Assembly (NCBI GenBank): GCA_949372635.1
Contig: CASIAB010000005.1
Coordinates: forward strand, 124,001 to 188,000
Length of the DNA stretch: 64,000 nucleotides
Direction: 5' to 3'
Source of the DNA: an uncultured Pseudomonadales bacterium
Lineage (GTDB): Bacteria > Pseudomonadota > Gammaproteobacteria > Pseudomonadales > Pseudohongiellaceae
Part shown: one piece after another, positions 26,692-36,675 of the stretch
Numbering within the stretch: the stretch's first letter is position 1
Layout of the letters: every line of letters starts with the position of its first letter
Made by a program: the position numbers and the translations under genes
Notes under the pieces: generated by a model
Database searches by the model: none
Seen by the model: only the letters and a program-made list of their open reading frames with translations
What the model was told of the DNA's origin: nothing

Positions 26692-27774
26692 CTAGCTGCC
26701 CTTCTTCGCGTCAGCTAAAACTATAACGTCATCATCATTGGCTGGCGTCTCTTCGGAGTTAGCTGCCTCTTCGGTATCGCTACCTAATAACTGAGTACGA
26801 ATCTGCAATTCGATTTCTTCAGCGGTATGCGGGTTCTCTTTCAGAAATACAGCGGCATTCTTCTTGCCTTGGCCGATTTTCTCGCCTTTGTAAGCATACC
26901 AAGCGCCAGATTTCTCTACCAAACCCTGCTTTACGCCTAGGTCGACAATCTCACCTAGGTGAAAGATTCCCTTCCCATACATGATCTGAAATTCCGCCTG
27001 CCTAAAAGGTGGTGCTACCTTATTCTTAACAACCTTCACCCGAGTCTCGTTTCCGACGACCTCGTCACCCTCTTTGATCGAACCGATGCGACGAATATCC
27101 AATCGCACAGAGGAATAGAATTTAAGTGCGTTGCCACCGGTAGTGGTTTCAGGGGAGCCAAACATAACACCAATCTTCATCCGAATTTGGTTAATAAAGA
27201 TAACCAGGGTATTCGAGTTCTTGATATTGCCTGTCATCTTTCTGAGAGCCTGAGACATCAGCCGAGCCTGCAGCCCCATGTGGGTGTCGCCCATGTCGCC
27301 TTCGATTTCTGCCTTAGGAGTCAAGGCGGCTACTGAGTCGATTACTACAACATCCAATGCCCCGGAGCGCACAACCATGTCGCAGATTTCTAATGCTTGC
27401 TCACCGGTATCCGGTTGGCTCACGAGCAGATTATCGACATCGACACCCAGATTACCGGCATAGATAGGATCGAGCGCGTGTTCCGCGTCAATGAATGCGC
27501 AGCTACCGCCTGCTTTTTGTGCTTCGGCGATAACCTGTAAGGTTAATGTCGTTTTACCAGAGGACTCTGGCCCGTATATCTCAACAACCCTGCCTCGCGG
27601 AAGACCGCCTATGCCTAGCGCGATATCTAGCCCTAATGAACCAGTAGAAATAGCCGGTATCGGTTCGCGATCGGTATCTCCGAGTCGCATCATAGAACCC
27701 TTACCAAATTGTCTCTCGATTTGCGTCAGTGCCGCCGCTAGTGCCTTTTCCTTGCTGCCGTTATCTTCAATCAT
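26692..27774 (-). CDS. recA: Recombinase RecA
   Basis: ATP-dependent strand exchange protein and LexA co-protease activator. 360 residues from ATG 27774 ([20 protein letters not shown]), preceded by AAGGAAATTAAG. The frame is open to 27819 but that extension is non-homologous. Walker A is [10 protein letters not shown] (about residues 65-74), Walker [14 protein letters not shown] (about 139-151), and the DNA-binding loop 2 region is around [22 protein letters not shown] (about 191-212). The C-terminal tail is acidic ([16 protein letters not shown]). No LexA box lies directly upstream; the nearest are at 28266-28323, beyond a small ORF, suggesting a joint transcript. Confidence 0.98.
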   Translation of the reverse strand: MIEDNGSKEKALAAALTQIERQFGKGSMMRLGDTDREPIPAISTGSLGLDIALGIGGLPRGRVVEIYGPESSGKTTLTLQVIAEAQKAGGSCAFIDAEHALDPIYAGNLGVDVDNLLVSQPDTGEQALEICDMVVRSGALDVVVIDSVAALTPKAEIEGDMGDTHMGLQARLMSQALRKMTGNIKNSNTLVIFINQIRMKIGVMFGSPETTTGGNALKFYSSVRLDIRRIGSIKEGDEVVGNETRVKVVKNKVAPPFRQAEFQIMYGKGIFHLGEIVDLGVKQGLVEKSGAWYAYKGEKIGQGKKNAAVFLKENPHTAEEIELQIRTQLLGSDTEEAANSEETPANDDDVIVLADAKKGS

Positions 27775-27907
27775 CTTAATTTCCTTGTGTTTAAATTCAC
27801 AACTGAAGCCTGGTTCCATGAGTAAAGCAGTTGTCGGGTTTCCCCTTACACTCAGTTTCCTGAGCCCCTATAAATAGTAGCCTGTCCCCAGCTACTTACT
27901 AAATTTT

Positions 27908-28198
27908 CTAGATACTTTCTCCAGCAATTCTCCTAGCCGACTGGTCAATGCATAGCTGCACCAACTTTTCCGCTAGGCGTTCGCTGTTTATCTGGTGGCT
28001 CAAACTAGATGTCACTTCCATAACCATCGATGGACCCGCAGCGGGTAACATCGAGTTCAGCCATAAATCGTATAGTCCTGTCGCTGTGGTAGCGATCGAC
28101 CCTAACCTAGCAGATGTATTATTTGTTAAACCGTTTGTTAAACCATCTTCTAAATTTCTTGCCGGATTGCTAACTGTGTTTCTAATTGAACTATGCAT
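27908..28198 (-). CDS. Unknown 96-residue small protein between LexA boxes and recA
   Basis: ORF of 96 residues starting ATG 28198, 68 bp downstream of a LexA box and 133 bp upstream of recA on the same strand. The N-terminus is polar (GLTNGLTNN repeat); a mildly hydrophobic segment follows (TTATGLYDLWLNSMLPAAGP), then an amphipathic C-terminal helix (SERLAEKLVQLCIDQSARRI). There is no signal peptide and no similarity I can name. The place is one where SOS cell-division inhibitors or DNA-repair accessory genes can occur, but it does not look like SulA. The ribosome binding site is weak (TTAGG). Co-regulation with recA is inferred; a plus-strand shadow frame also exists. Confidence 0.5.
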   Translation of the reverse strand: MHSSIRNTVSNPARNLEDGLTNGLTNNTSARLGSIATTATGLYDLWLNSMLPAAGPSMVMEVTSSLSHQINSERLAEKLVQLCIDQSARRIAGESI

Positions 28199-28265
28199 CG
28201 TCTTAACCTAATTCTATTAATTTTAGCTATTGCCTGGTTTCTCGAGGCTTCAGCCGTTTCATATA

Positions 28266-28285
28266 TGCTGTATATACGTACAGCA
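28266..28285 (-). promoter_or_regulatory. LexA (SOS) box 1, overlapping promoter
   Basis: CTGTATATACGTACAG (28268-28283) fits CTGT-N8-ACAG exactly and the symmetry extends to TGC/GCA on both sides. On the minus strand it fills the 17-bp spacer between a -35-like TTGTGC and a -10-like TATATG, so LexA bound here would block transcription toward the small ORF and recA. Confidence 0.88.
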
Positions 28286-28303
28286 CAATTTTAACCAAAT
28301 TTA

Positions 28304-28323
28304 TACTGTATATACAACCAGTA
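28304..28323 (-). promoter_or_regulatory. LexA (SOS) box 2
   Basis: TACTGTATATACAACCAGTA has one perfect half (CTGT) and one half with a single mismatch (CCAG for ACAG), including the outer TA/TA typical of recA boxes. Its centre is 38 bp from that of box 1. A promoter TTGTAT-18-TAAAAT on the minus strand overlaps it. Confidence 0.75.
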
Positions 28324-28358
28324 TATTGGCAAAAATCCCAATTCCTTTAGTTTTCTTA

Positions 28359-28859
28359 TCAATTGATTAGCAGAAGGCAGCCTTCGAGCGCGGCAAGGAC
28401 CGTTGCGCGCCTGACAGACTCTCTGCCTCCGCTGAAATGAAAGCAACGAGCTAAACTCTTATCTTCCCACTGCCAGGCAATCCAAACCGTACCCACGGGT
28501 TTTTCCTCGGTGCCACCATCCGGCCCGGCTACGCCGCTGACGGCAACAGCTAGATTTGCCCTGCTGCCCTGAATAGCTCCTGCTGTCATAGCTAGCACTG
28601 TTGCCTCGCTCACGGCACCAGGGCCGTCTATGCTGAACAAAGCTGGAGGAACGCTTAACAAGCGCTGCTTTGCCTTATCGGAATAGGTGACGAAGCCGCT
28701 ATCGAACCAGGCAGAACTGCCGCTGAGCGCGGTAAGCGATTGGGATATCCATCCGCCGGTGCAAGATTCAGCGGTCGAGATAATAATTTTTTTTGCGAGG
28801 AGTTTGTCCGCAAGCTGTAGGACAAGTTTGGAAATCGCGTTAGAAAGGGAATCAGACAT
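28359..28859 (-). CDS. pncC: CinA C-terminal-domain nicotinamide-nucleotide amidohydrolase
   Basis: Hydrolyses NMN to nicotinate mononucleotide in the pyridine nucleotide cycle. 166 residues, the single-domain CinA form. Signature ISTAESCTGGWISQSLTALS (about residues 27-46), SGFVTYSDKAKQRLL (about 54-68), GPGAVSEATVLAMTAGA (about 80-96) and AVSGVAGPDGGTEEKPVGTV (about 106-125). It sits between recA and mutS as in Pseudomonas and diverges from mutS. It lies upstream of the LexA boxes on the same strand, so the boxes control recA rather than pncC. Confidence 0.95.
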   Translation of the reverse strand: MSDSLSNAISKLVLQLADKLLAKKIIISTAESCTGGWISQSLTALSGSSAWFDSGFVTYSDKAKQRLLSVPPALFSIDGPGAVSEATVLAMTAGAIQGSRANLAVAVSGVAGPDGGTEEKPVGTVWIAWQWEDKSLARCFHFSGGRESVRRATVLAALEGCLLLIN

Positions 28860-29073
28860 ATACTCATGTTAGCGAGTTCGACAGTTGATGTGAACCACGA
28901 TTAAGCCGCTGCAGCCAATCTTCTGCATGCCCTAAGTGCGCCAGTTTTTTAACCCAGCTAAGAAAGCAATTTAGCGATGCCACCGCTTCGCCAAACCGTG
29001 TAGAATTCTGAATCACAGCAACGCAGAATAAGAACAAAACTCACCTCATTCAGACAATTCAGTAGTTAGCCAT

Positions 29074-31707
29074 TTGACCGACGCACAAACACACACCCCC
29101 ATGATGCAGCAATTTTTGCGCATCAAAGCCCAGCATCAAGACAGCCTGTTGTTCTACCGCATGGGTGATTTCTATGAGTTGTTTTTCGAAGACGCGAAGA
29201 ACGCGTCCAATATCCTAGGCATAACACTCACAGCACGCGGCAAGACCGCCGGCGAGCCTATTCCTATGTGCGGCATACCCTATCATGCGGCTGACCGTTA
29301 TCTAGCGAAACTCGTTGACGCTGGGGTATCAATCGCGATCTGTGAGCAGATCGGAGATCCTGCCACAAGTAAGGGCCCCATGGAGAGACAAGTGGTTAGA
29401 ATCATCACGCCGGGGACGGTGAGTGATGAAGCTCTACTCGACGAGCACCGCGACAATTGTCTGCTGGCCATCAGCGCGACGGTAAGCGCCACCGGCACTC
29501 AAAAAACCTATGGCATCGCCTTCTTGAATATAAGCAGCGGTAGGTTTGTGCTCAGTGAGTTGCAAGGACTCGATGCACTGACGTCGGAGATAGGCCGCAT
29601 TCAGCCGGCTGAAATACTGCTACAGGAAGAATTAACTGAGGTCGAAGCAGCACTCAACCATCCGGCAAAACGCCGGCGACCGATATGGGAGTTCGAGATT
29701 GAAAACGCGAATAGAGTCCTCACAGAGCATTTCAATACGCGCGACCTTTGTGCTTTCGATTGTCAGGATCTAAGCGCTGCTTTACAGGCCGCAGGCTGCC
29801 TCTTTCAATACGCTAAGGAAACACAGAAATCGGACCTACCTCATATTCAAGGTATACAGGTAGAGCGCCAGGAAGATAGCGTCACCTTAGATGTCGCCAG
29901 TCGCCGCAATCTCGAATTAGATATCAATCTAGCCGGGGGTAAAGACAACACCCTGCTTTCGGTCATCGACCGCACGGCAACTACGATGGGCAGCCGCCTA
30001 CTTTCGCGCTGGATCAACAGACCACTGCGCGACCGAGAACAGCTGCAACGACGGCAACAGGCTGTCGCCGCCGTGAAGAGTGATTTCCATTTTGAAGCAC
30101 TTTATGAAGTGCTGAAGACCATCGGTGATTTGGAACGTATCATTGCTAGACTTGGGTTACGCTCGGCACGGCCGCGTGATCTTGCAAAGCTGCGCGATGG
30201 CCTGTGCCAACTTCCTGAACTACAGCAAAAGCTAGCCACAATTTCATCGACCTACGTTGGCGAACTAGCGAAGCGCATCGGGGAATATCCGCAGCAAAGT
30301 AAACTATTAATTCGTGCTATGAAAGAAAACCCGCCAGTCGTTATTCGCGAGGGAGGTGTGATCGCCGAAGGTTACGATGTCGAGCTTGATGAACTGCGCA
30401 ATCTGAGCAGCAACGCAGGTCAATATCTTGTCGATCTCGAGCTGCGAGAAAAAGAACGCACTGGCATAAGTACACTCAAGGTCGGTTACAACCGCGTGCA
30501 CGGCTATTACATCGAAATTAGTAAGGGTCAGGCTAGCACCGAATTGCCTGCCGAATACGTTCGACGTCAAACACTGAAGAACGCCGAGCGTTTCATCACA
30601 CCCGAATTGAAAGAATTCGAAGACAAAGTGTTAAGCGCACGCAGTAAATCATTGAGTCGCGAGAAGGCTCTATATGAGGCACTGCTAGAAGAGCTCGCCA
30701 CCCAGCTCACTAGACTAATTGCCAGCGCCAAAGCGCTTGCCGAGCTAGATGTGCTCAACTGCTTCGCCGAACGCGCCGTGAACCTTGAATACTGTGAACC
30801 CGAGTTAAGCGATAAGCCTGGGATAACTATAGATGGTGGCAGACACCCAGTCGTGGAGAAGGTCACTAGCGACACATTCGTTGCCAATGATCTCTGTCTA
30901 AACCTTAACCAGAAGATGCTAATCATTACTGGGCCGAATATGGGCGGTAAGTCTACTTATATGCGACAGACAGCCCTTATCGTATTGCTCGCCTTATGCG
31001 GCAGCCATGTCCCGGCTGCAACAGTAAAGCTCGGGCCGATCGATAGAATATTCACTCGCATCGGCTCATCCGACGATCTCGCCGGCGGTCGTTCTACTTT
31101 CATGGTGGAAATGACCGAAACAGCGAATATTCTGCACAACGCTACAAAAGATAGCTTGGTTCTTATGGACGAGATTGGTAGAGGCACCAGCACTTTCGAC
31201 GGACTGTCTCTAGCATGGGCTGCCTCGGTCTATATCGCAGAACAGGTGAAAGCCTACACCCTGTTTGCCACACACTATTTCGAGCTTACCCTTCTGCCTG
31301 AGACTTTCGAGACGATAGTTAACGTGCATCTAGATGCTATTGAGCATGACAATGGCATCGTATTCCTGCATTCAGTCAAAACGGGCCCTGCCAACCAGAG
31401 TTATGGCCTACAGGTAGCGCAGCTAGCAGGTATACCGCGCGCGGTTATCGAGAAAGCACGTAAAAAGTTGCAGCAATTGGAGAATGAAACTTCGGTGCAG
31501 CCATCTGCCAAGCCGGCCGGCACTAGAAGACCCCCACCATCCCCTTCTATGCCTTTAGGCGGCCTCGATTCGCCGTTTCAAAGTGAGATGTTCGCTACTG
31601 CGCCGCATCCCACAGTCGATTTTCTGCAGAAGCTGGAGGTTGATGACATTACGGCGAAAGAAGCACTGAAAATCCTCTACGAACTGAAACAGAAAGCAGA
31701 CAGCTGA
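29074..31707 (+). CDS. mutS: DNA mismatch repair protein MutS
   Basis: Recognises mismatches and recruits MutL. 877 residues. The mismatch-binding motif is in [14 protein letters not shown] (about residues 29-42, Phe-x-Glu reading F-Y-E). The central lever and clamp domains follow, then the ATPase with Walker [18 protein letters not shown] (about 622-638), Walker [21 protein letters not shown] (about 699-718) and FATHYFELT (about 732-740). A proline-rich linker ([10 protein letters not shown]) precedes the C-terminal tetramerisation segment. The start is taken as TTG 29074; ATG 29101 (MMQQFLRIK) is possible. Followed by fdxA as in Pseudomonas. Confidence 0.98.
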   Translation: MTDAQTHTPMMQQFLRIKAQHQDSLLFYRMGDFYELFFEDAKNASNILGITLTARGKTAGEPIPMCGIPYHAADRYLAKLVDAGVSIAICEQIGDPATSKGPMERQVVRIITPGTVSDEALLDEHRDNCLLAISATVSATGTQKTYGIAFLNISSGRFVLSELQGLDALTSEIGRIQPAEILLQEELTEVEAALNHPAKRRRPIWEFEIENANRVLTEHFNTRDLCAFDCQDLSAALQAAGCLFQYAKETQKSDLPHIQGIQVERQEDSVTLDVASRRNLELDINLAGGKDNTLLSVIDRTATTMGSRLLSRWINRPLRDREQLQRRQQAVAAVKSDFHFEALYEVLKTIGDLERIIARLGLRSARPRDLAKLRDGLCQLPELQQKLATISSTYVGELAKRIGEYPQQSKLLIRAMKENPPVVIREGGVIAEGYDVELDELRNLSSNAGQYLVDLELREKERTGISTLKVGYNRVHGYYIEISKGQASTELPAEYVRRQTLKNAERFITPELKEFEDKVLSARSKSLSREKALYEALLEELATQLTRLIASAKALAELDVLNCFAERAVNLEYCEPELSDKPGITIDGGRHPVVEKVTSDTFVANDLCLNLNQKMLIITGPNMGGKSTYMRQTALIVLLALCGSHVPAATVKLGPIDRIFTRIGSSDDLAGGRSTFMVEMTETANILHNATKDSLVLMDEIGRGTSTFDGLSLAWAASVYIAEQVKAYTLFATHYFELTLLPETFETIVNVHLDAIEHDNGIVFLHSVKTGPANQSYGLQVAQLAGIPRAVIEKARKKLQQLENETSVQPSAKPAGTRRPPPSPSMPLGGLDSPFQSEMFATAPHPTVDFLQKLEVDDITAKEALKILYELKQKADS

Positions 31708-31912
31708 ATGTAGGGCCTAAATAAAAAACTCAGGCAATAAATCCTCCAGCACAATGGAAAACTGCCGAAAAAAACTGATAGAATGCACGCCGCGAAGCCG
31801 CGCCATCGCACGCTAAAGGGCGGTACAAAGCTAACTAGGCTCAGCGATGCGCCAGATTGGCGCAATTGAAAAGATCAGCCAGAATTACCGGAATCAAAGG
31901 TTTGGAGATAAC

Positions 31913-32236
31913 ATGACATTCATAGTAGGTGATAATTGTATTCGCTGTAAGCACACTGACTGTGTTGAAGTATGCCCGGTAGATTGTTTCTACGAAGGAC
32001 CTAACTTTCTGGTAATTCACCCGGACGAGTGCATAGATTGTGCGCTATGTGAGCCAGAATGCCCGGTTGATGCAATTTACGCGGAAGACGAACTACCCGA
32101 AGATCAGCAGGGTTTTCTAGCATTGAATGCCGAGCTGGCGGAAATTTGGTCAAACATCACCGAGAAGAAAGATGCTCTGCCTGATGCTGAGGAATGGACT
32201 GACAAGGCACAAAAGCTGCAATTCCTAGAGCGCTAG
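31913..32236 (+). CDS. fdxA: Seven-iron ferredoxin (3Fe-4S/4Fe-4S)
   Basis: Small electron carrier of 107 residues. Two cluster motifs are visible: [17 protein letters not shown] (about residues 9-25) and [15 protein letters not shown] (about 40-54), with the spacing of FdxA-type 7Fe ferredoxins. The ATG at 31913 follows GGAGATAAC. The longer open frame upstream (from 31847) is not homologous. The C-terminal helix ([15 protein letters not shown]) is typical. It ends convergently with nlpD at a shared terminator. In Pseudomonas rpoS would follow; it is absent here. Confidence 0.96.
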   Translation: MTFIVGDNCIRCKHTDCVEVCPVDCFYEGPNFLVIHPDECIDCALCEPECPVDAIYAEDELPEDQQGFLALNAELAEIWSNITEKKDALPDAEEWTDKAQKLQFLER

Positions 32237-32280
32237 TCGCCGACTGGCACTAGTTACTTTCGAGTCACAAGAGATAAAAT

Positions 32281-32310
32281 AAAAACGCAGACTTCAGTCT
32301 GCGTTTTTAT
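32281..32310. terminator. Bidirectional terminator between fdxA and nlpD
   Basis: AAAAACGCAGAC (32281-32292) pairs perfectly with GTCTGCGTTTTT (32297-32308), a 12-bp stem with A-run on one side and T-run (TTTTTATTT) on the other, so it can stop transcripts from both converging genes. Confidence 0.9.
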
Positions 32311-32334
32311 TTCTTTGCCATTAGCTTATAAAAC

Positions 32335-33339
32335 CTATTTAGAAGGCAACAATCTCGACGGGTCCACCGAATCTCCAGCCTCACGAATCTCAAAGTGCAA
32401 CATAGCTACGCCAGAAGAATTTTCACCCACCTCGGCTATCTTCTCTCCCACACGCACTCGACTTCCAACGTTAACCAGCATGCGGCTATTGTGTGCATAG
32501 GCACTGAGGTAGCGATCGTTGTGCCGAACGATAATCAAGTCTCCAGAACCTTGAATTCCACTACCTGAATAGACTACATCACCGTCGCCAGCGGCTAGCA
32601 CCGCGTCGCCAACACTGCCGCTTATATCCAGGCCCTTACTGATCCCAGATTGGAAGCCTCTAATCAATCGCCCCGGATGCGGCCACTGCCAACTTATAGC
32701 CCGCGGCGTGCTGGCAACCGGCTGACGCATTACCGAGCCCGATGTGCCACCTCCTGCTCTAGACCGAGCCACCGAATTATTACCGACGGCCGTACCTAGG
32801 TTCGCTGTTGATACCGCGCTGCCAGCACTAACTATGTTATTCAGGTCGAGGTTGATTTCCTGATCGACAAATATTGTGTAAGGAGGATTCAAGCGATTAG
32901 CGATAGCTAAGCTGCGGAAATCAAGATCGTACTGAAAGGCAATGGAGAACAGCGTATCCCCAGAACCCACAAGATGCGACGTTGGCCCATCCCTATTGAA
33001 ATTAGAACTGCCTCGGTTAGAATTGCTAGAGCCAACAGGATCAGATATCGAACCATTTCGAGCAGCCTGAGACCTTCCAACACTAGCTCCCAAGTTCGAA
33101 GAAATCACCTCCGGCACTGATCCATTCCCACCATTACTTGAAGACACGGTAACCGGCCTAGAATTCTCAACACGAAAACTGCTCTGCGGCGTAGAACTAT
33201 CGACAATTATAGGTGCTGAAATAACCTGCTGCTCACCTTGTTCCGAAATCGGCGCCTGATATCCTCCCCCACAGGAAACCAACAGCAAGGGGCAGCTCAG
33301 AATCAAGGACACACGGAATTGTCGATACAGGGAATTCAT
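32335..33339 (-). CDS. nlpD: NlpD-like lipoprotein with LysM and M23 domains
   Basis: Outer-membrane lipoprotein that activates septal amidase (AmiC) during cell separation. 334 residues from ATG 33339, giving a signal peptide with lipobox LVSC (FRVSLILSCPLLLVSC). The LysM peptidoglycan-binding domain is around HLVGSGDTLFSIAFQYDL (about residues 120-137). A serine/asparagine-rich linker precedes a C-terminal M23-type domain (GLDISGSVGDAVLAAGDGDV, LHFEIREAGDSVDPSRLLP) that lacks the H-x-x-x-D zinc site, as in NlpD activators. It starts 1 bp after the DUF368 gene. Confidence 0.93.
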   Translation of the reverse strand: MNSLYRQFRVSLILSCPLLLVSCGGGYQAPISEQGEQQVISAPIIVDSSTPQSSFRVENSRPVTVSSSNGGNGSVPEVISSNLGASVGRSQAARNGSISDPVGSSNSNRGSSNFNRDGPTSHLVGSGDTLFSIAFQYDLDFRSLAIANRLNPPYTIFVDQEINLDLNNIVSAGSAVSTANLGTAVGNNSVARSRAGGGTSGSVMRQPVASTPRAISWQWPHPGRLIRGFQSGISKGLDISGSVGDAVLAAGDGDVVYSGSGIQGSGDLIIVRHNDRYLSAYAHNSRMLVNVGSRVRVGEKIAEVGENSSGVAMLHFEIREAGDSVDPSRLLPSK

Positions 33340-33340
33340 A

Positions 33341-34255
33341 CTAGTTAGAGCTTTCCGATGGCTTAGTGGAAAATACCACTTGCAGTAACACAACAATTGC
33401 AACGCCCAACACAAGACACACTAGTGCTGGCAGGAGCATCGTATAGCCTCCTCCCGCCTTCTGCCAAGGCCAGAGTGCAGACACCGAGCCTAGCAACATC
33501 CCTGTGATGAATCCGTAGCTCAACTGGTGATGGTCATGAAGTAACCAGGACAATAACCTAGAGAACGCAAGCAGGCCGACGCCACAGCCAAGCATGAAGA
33601 CCAGGATATAGGGCAGATCAAAGCCAAGCAGCGCGCCCAAAATAAATTCATAAACGCCTAACAACAATAGAATAAAGGCACCGGACAAACCTGGCAATAG
33701 CATCGCGCTAATCGCTATAGCGCCACTAAAAAAAACATAGATCAGCGACAGCTCTGTAGAACGCGGGCTTACGAATCCTATGGACACTGCCAACAAAAAC
33801 CCAAAAAATAACGCGAGGATGTTTTGCCAAGCGCCAAACGAAAATTCATTTCGCAGCAAGGCACTTGACGCCAAAACCATGCCGATAAAAAATCCCATTA
33901 GTGGTACAAAATAATCCTCCAAAAGGAATAGCACAGTATTCGCCGAGATCAACAGCCCACAAAGAATTCCCAAAGCGAGGATAAGCAAAAATGTTCCGTT
34001 GATATACTGCCAGAACGCATTGAACTGACCGGTAAACAAGAGTCCACACGCGCGCTGATCGACAGCGCGAATAGAAAATACGAATTGATCATAAATTTTC
34101 GTAATGACGGCAATAGTACCGCCGGAAATACCAGGAACAGAATCACCGACTCCCATTGCTACGCCCTTTAAGAACAGCATCACTTTTTCACGACGGGTCT
34201 CTATTGAGCCGGTGGTTTTATACGTCTGCCTGCTTGAGTTTTCGGACATGATCAA
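33341..34255 (-). CDS. DUF368 membrane protein (PopT-type undecaprenyl-phosphate translocase family)
   Basis: A 304-residue polytopic inner-membrane protein with about eight hydrophobic segments. The DUF368 signature FLKGVAMGVGDSVPGISGGT (about residues 28-47) is present, with a second similar loop SAMLLPGLSGAFILLLLG (about 182-199). Members (PopT) have been implicated in returning undecaprenyl phosphate across the membrane. This fits a window that also holds uppS and lipid A genes. It lies between pcm and nlpD, a position with no counterpart in Pseudomonas. The ATG at 34255 or two codons later. Confidence 0.9.
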   Translation of the reverse strand: MIMSENSSRQTYKTTGSIETRREKVMLFLKGVAMGVGDSVPGISGGTIAVITKIYDQFVFSIRAVDQRACGLLFTGQFNAFWQYINGTFLLILALGILCGLLISANTVLFLLEDYFVPLMGFFIGMVLASSALLRNEFSFGAWQNILALFFGFLLAVSIGFVSPRSTELSLIYVFFSGAIAISAMLLPGLSGAFILLLLGVYEFILGALLGFDLPYILVFMLGCGVGLLAFSRLLSWLLHDHHQLSYGFITGMLLGSVSALWPWQKAGGGYTMLLPALVCLVLGVAIVVLLQVVFSTKPSESSN

Positions 34256-34288
34256 GCCATTGAGGAATAGTTTTGAATGCGGAAATTC

Positions 34289-34972
34289 TCAGTGATGTAG
34301 TTGACCAATTAAAAGCGGGACGAAACGCACAGATTCAAGCACTTCAGCCGTAAAGTCTTTACCTTGGCGCGTGATCAGTTGCAATTCCTGCTGATCGTCG
34401 CCACCTACGGGTATAACCAAACGGCCACCATCTTTTAGCTGCTCAAATAACTCGCGAGGAACCTGCTGTGGTGCGGCTGTAGTAATGATGGCATCATAAG
34501 GCCCGTTGTTTAGCCAACCTGCGCTGCCATCTCCATGCCGGTAATTGATATTGCGCAGCTTAAGCAGTTTAAGGTTTTTCTTAGCGCGATCCAGCAGCGG
34601 CTTGATACGCTCAACGGTGAAAATCCTCTTCGCCAACTGCGCCATCACGGCGGTCTGATATCCGCACCCAGTTCCGATTTCCAACACCGAGTCTATCGGG
34701 CCGCTCTTCAACAAGGCCTCCGTCATCTTGGCGACAACATAGGGCTGCGAAATTGTTTGGTTATGACCAATAGGCAGGGCCACATCCTCGTAGGCTCGGT
34801 GGGAGAGCGCCTCGTCAAGAAATATGTGCCGTGGCGTTGAGCGGATAACGTCCAACACCTCCATACTGCTGATCCCCTGATCGATCAATCTACCCAGTAG
34901 TCGCTCTCGCGTGCGTTGAGACGTCATCCCAATGCCGCTTAGATTTGCTTTACTGCCTCCACTGCTGCTCAA
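34289..34972 (-). CDS. pcm: Protein-L-isoaspartate O-methyltransferase
   Basis: Repairs isoaspartyl residues using S-adenosylmethionine. 227 residues. The SAM-binding motif is [20 protein letters not shown] (about residues 94-113), preceded by [20 protein letters not shown] (about 66-85, catalytic region). The post-motif loop is [17 protein letters not shown]. The N-terminal ~15 residues ([14 protein letters not shown]) are a non-conserved extension; ATG at [10 protein letters not shown] is an alternative start. It follows truD directly, without the surE gene usually found between them. Confidence 0.95.
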   Translation of the reverse strand: MSSSGGSKANLSGIGMTSQRTRERLLGRLIDQGISSMEVLDVIRSTPRHIFLDEALSHRAYEDVALPIGHNQTISQPYVVAKMTEALLKSGPIDSVLEIGTGCGYQTAVMAQLAKRIFTVERIKPLLDRAKKNLKLLKLRNINYRHGDGSAGWLNNGPYDAIITTAAPQQVPRELFEQLKDGGRLVIPVGGDDQQELQLITRQGKDFTAEVLESVRFVPLLIGQLHH

Positions 34973-35000
34973 TTCGAATATCCTTTTTAATATGGCTTCA

Positions 35001-36179
35001 TCAACTGACGGTTTTCCGGCTGGGCTCTCGAGTCACACAGAGCTCTCTGAGCAGACTCGTGGCGTAGGCTCCCTTCCCTAGAGAGAAGTCGAGCAGTAAG
35101 TTGCTAGCCCCATCTTTTTGTTCGCTCTTTTGCCATTCCCAAGCGAGATCGATGGGGCGAAAGCGCAGCGGTCGTCGTGCTGTCTTCAGACCGAAATGCC
35201 GTAAACCTGCCAGCAGCGTCTTGAATTGTTTACACACTGCTTCTTCAATATCGGCAGCTTCGCCGGAGCTTATATACTTATCTTTAGGATCAACCTCGCC
35301 GGGGAGAGGGCCGGTGATATGAATATCGAAATCTTCTAGCCTTTGCTGCAGGCTCCAATCCCACTCAACCCCTGTCGCTAGCGCGAATGAGCGGTCCGTC
35401 CCCGCCAAATTCAACACATCACCAGCTGTATAGGCGTTCCAATTGCCCAGCTCCAACCTCCGCGACAATAATTGATTGAATAAATAGGACCTAGCGGCCG
35501 AAAACAGCATGCTGCGCTTGAATCGCTGCTTCGGAATCGCAGCTGCGGCGATATCAATGGCGCTGCCCGAATCTGCATCCAAAGCGTCGTTCATCCAGGC
35601 TTGAACATGAGTGAGGTTACTTAAGCCTCTGCCAAAGCGCTGTGAACCGAAGTAGTTTGGTACGCCACCTGCTTCAATTTGAGCCAGTCTTTCCTCGAAG
35701 TCGTCTCTTGAACCATCACAATCTCGCAGCAATACTTTAAAATGGTTAGAGCGATGACTCCCGATCTTGAGTTTGCGTGAGTTTCTATGTGTTTCGATGA
35801 TGCGCAGAGAGTGACTCTCGCAAGCCGTAAGTTCAGACTCCCTGACTGCTGGCAACTTTATGCTGAACCACTGGCGCGTCTCGGCGCGGCGGTCTTTCAT
35901 GCCGGAATAGCCTATCTCCGAGCCATGAACGCCAGTTATCTCACTCAGTTTCTTTGCCACATCCAAAGTGGATCGATCGATCTTCTCGATCCAAAGATAG
36001 GCATGCTCGCCCTTCTCGGTAAATGTAAAGCTGATATGCTCATCAACACGAAAATCGGTGAATTCTTGTTTGAAGGTTGCTGCGAACCCTGGCTTTCCAT
36101 TCGCAAAGGCCAGAGTATCGAGGCTACTGAAGGTCGCAGCAGCAGGACTTGCAGGCTGGTTAGGAGAGTTTTCAGTCAT
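35001..36179 (-). CDS. truD: tRNA pseudouridine(13) synthase TruD
   Basis: Makes pseudouridine 13 in tRNA-Glu. 392 residues from ATG 36179 ([10 protein letters not shown]), which overlaps the end of ispF by 8 bp. The catalytic aspartate is in [17 protein letters not shown] (about residues 90-106). N-terminal block [20 protein letters not shown] and the [17 protein letters not shown] motif (about 183-199) are family hallmarks, and the TRUD insertion domain follows. Overlap with ispF indicates one operon. Confidence 0.96.
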   Translation of the reverse strand: MTENSPNQPASPAAATFSSLDTLAFANGKPGFAATFKQEFTDFRVDEHISFTFTEKGEHAYLWIEKIDRSTLDVAKKLSEITGVHGSEIGYSGMKDRRAETRQWFSIKLPAVRESELTACESHSLRIIETHRNSRKLKIGSHRSNHFKVLLRDCDGSRDDFEERLAQIEAGGVPNYFGSQRFGRGLSNLTHVQAWMNDALDADSGSAIDIAAAAIPKQRFKRSMLFSAARSYLFNQLLSRRLELGNWNAYTAGDVLNLAGTDRSFALATGVEWDWSLQQRLEDFDIHITGPLPGEVDPKDKYISSGEAADIEEAVCKQFKTLLAGLRHFGLKTARRPLRFRPIDLAWEWQKSEQKDGASNLLLDFSLGKGAYATSLLRELCVTREPSRKTVS

Positions 36180-36675
36180 GGCCAGCAAGCAGGACCACTG
36201 CGGCACATGCTATGCCCTCTTTCCGGCCAATGGCCCCTAAGCCTTCAGTGGTGGTCGCTTTTAAGTTGACCCGCTGCTCCGGCAATTCTAGCAAGTTAGC
36301 CAAGCTGGAAATCATGTTAACGCGATGAGGAGTTAATTTCGGCACTTCTGCTATCACTGTGATATCTACGTTCACAAGATAGTGTTGCCGTGCGCCCATT
36401 ATTACTAGCACCTGTTGCACTAGATCAGCACTCGCAACTCCGGCGAACTTAGGGTCTGTATCTGGAAAGTGCTGGCCTATGTCGCCCTCACCTAACGCAC
36501 CGAGTATGGCATCACAGGTCGCGTGCAGAATCACGTCGCCATCTGAATGTGCAACTAGACTCATTTTATCCGCCAGCACGATGCCCGCTAAGGTAAGCGG
36601 CTTCTCCTCAACGTACGAAAGTTCGAAACGATGAACGTCATAGCCATGCCCAATGCGCAGATTATTTGGATTCAT
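36172..36675 (-). CDS. ispF: 2-C-methyl-D-erythritol 2,4-cyclodiphosphate synthase
   Basis: Fifth step of the MEP isoprenoid pathway. 167 residues from ATG 36675; a GTG two codons upstream is less likely. Metal-binding and substrate motifs: RIGHGYDVHRFE (about residues 7-18), VAHSDGDVILHATCDAILGA (about 41-60, the D-x-H site and HSDGDV loop), GQHFPDTDPKFAG (about 66-78) and KATTTEGLGAIGRKEGIACA (about 139-158). It overlaps both ispD upstream (by 14 bp) and truD downstream, so the three are translationally linked. Confidence 0.97.
   Translation of the reverse strand: MNPNNLRIGHGYDVHRFELSYVEEKPLTLAGIVLADKMSLVAHSDGDVILHATCDAILGALGEGDIGQHFPDTDPKFAGVASADLVQQVLVIMGARQHYLVNVDITVIAEVPKLTPHRVNMISSLANLLELPEQRVNLKATTTEGLGAIGRKEGIACAAVVLLAGHD

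Noticed and set aside
28266-28323. LexA boxes as control elements of pncC or mutS
   Set aside because: They lie downstream of the pncC stop and far from the mutS start; orientation and promoter-like elements point toward the small ORF and recA.
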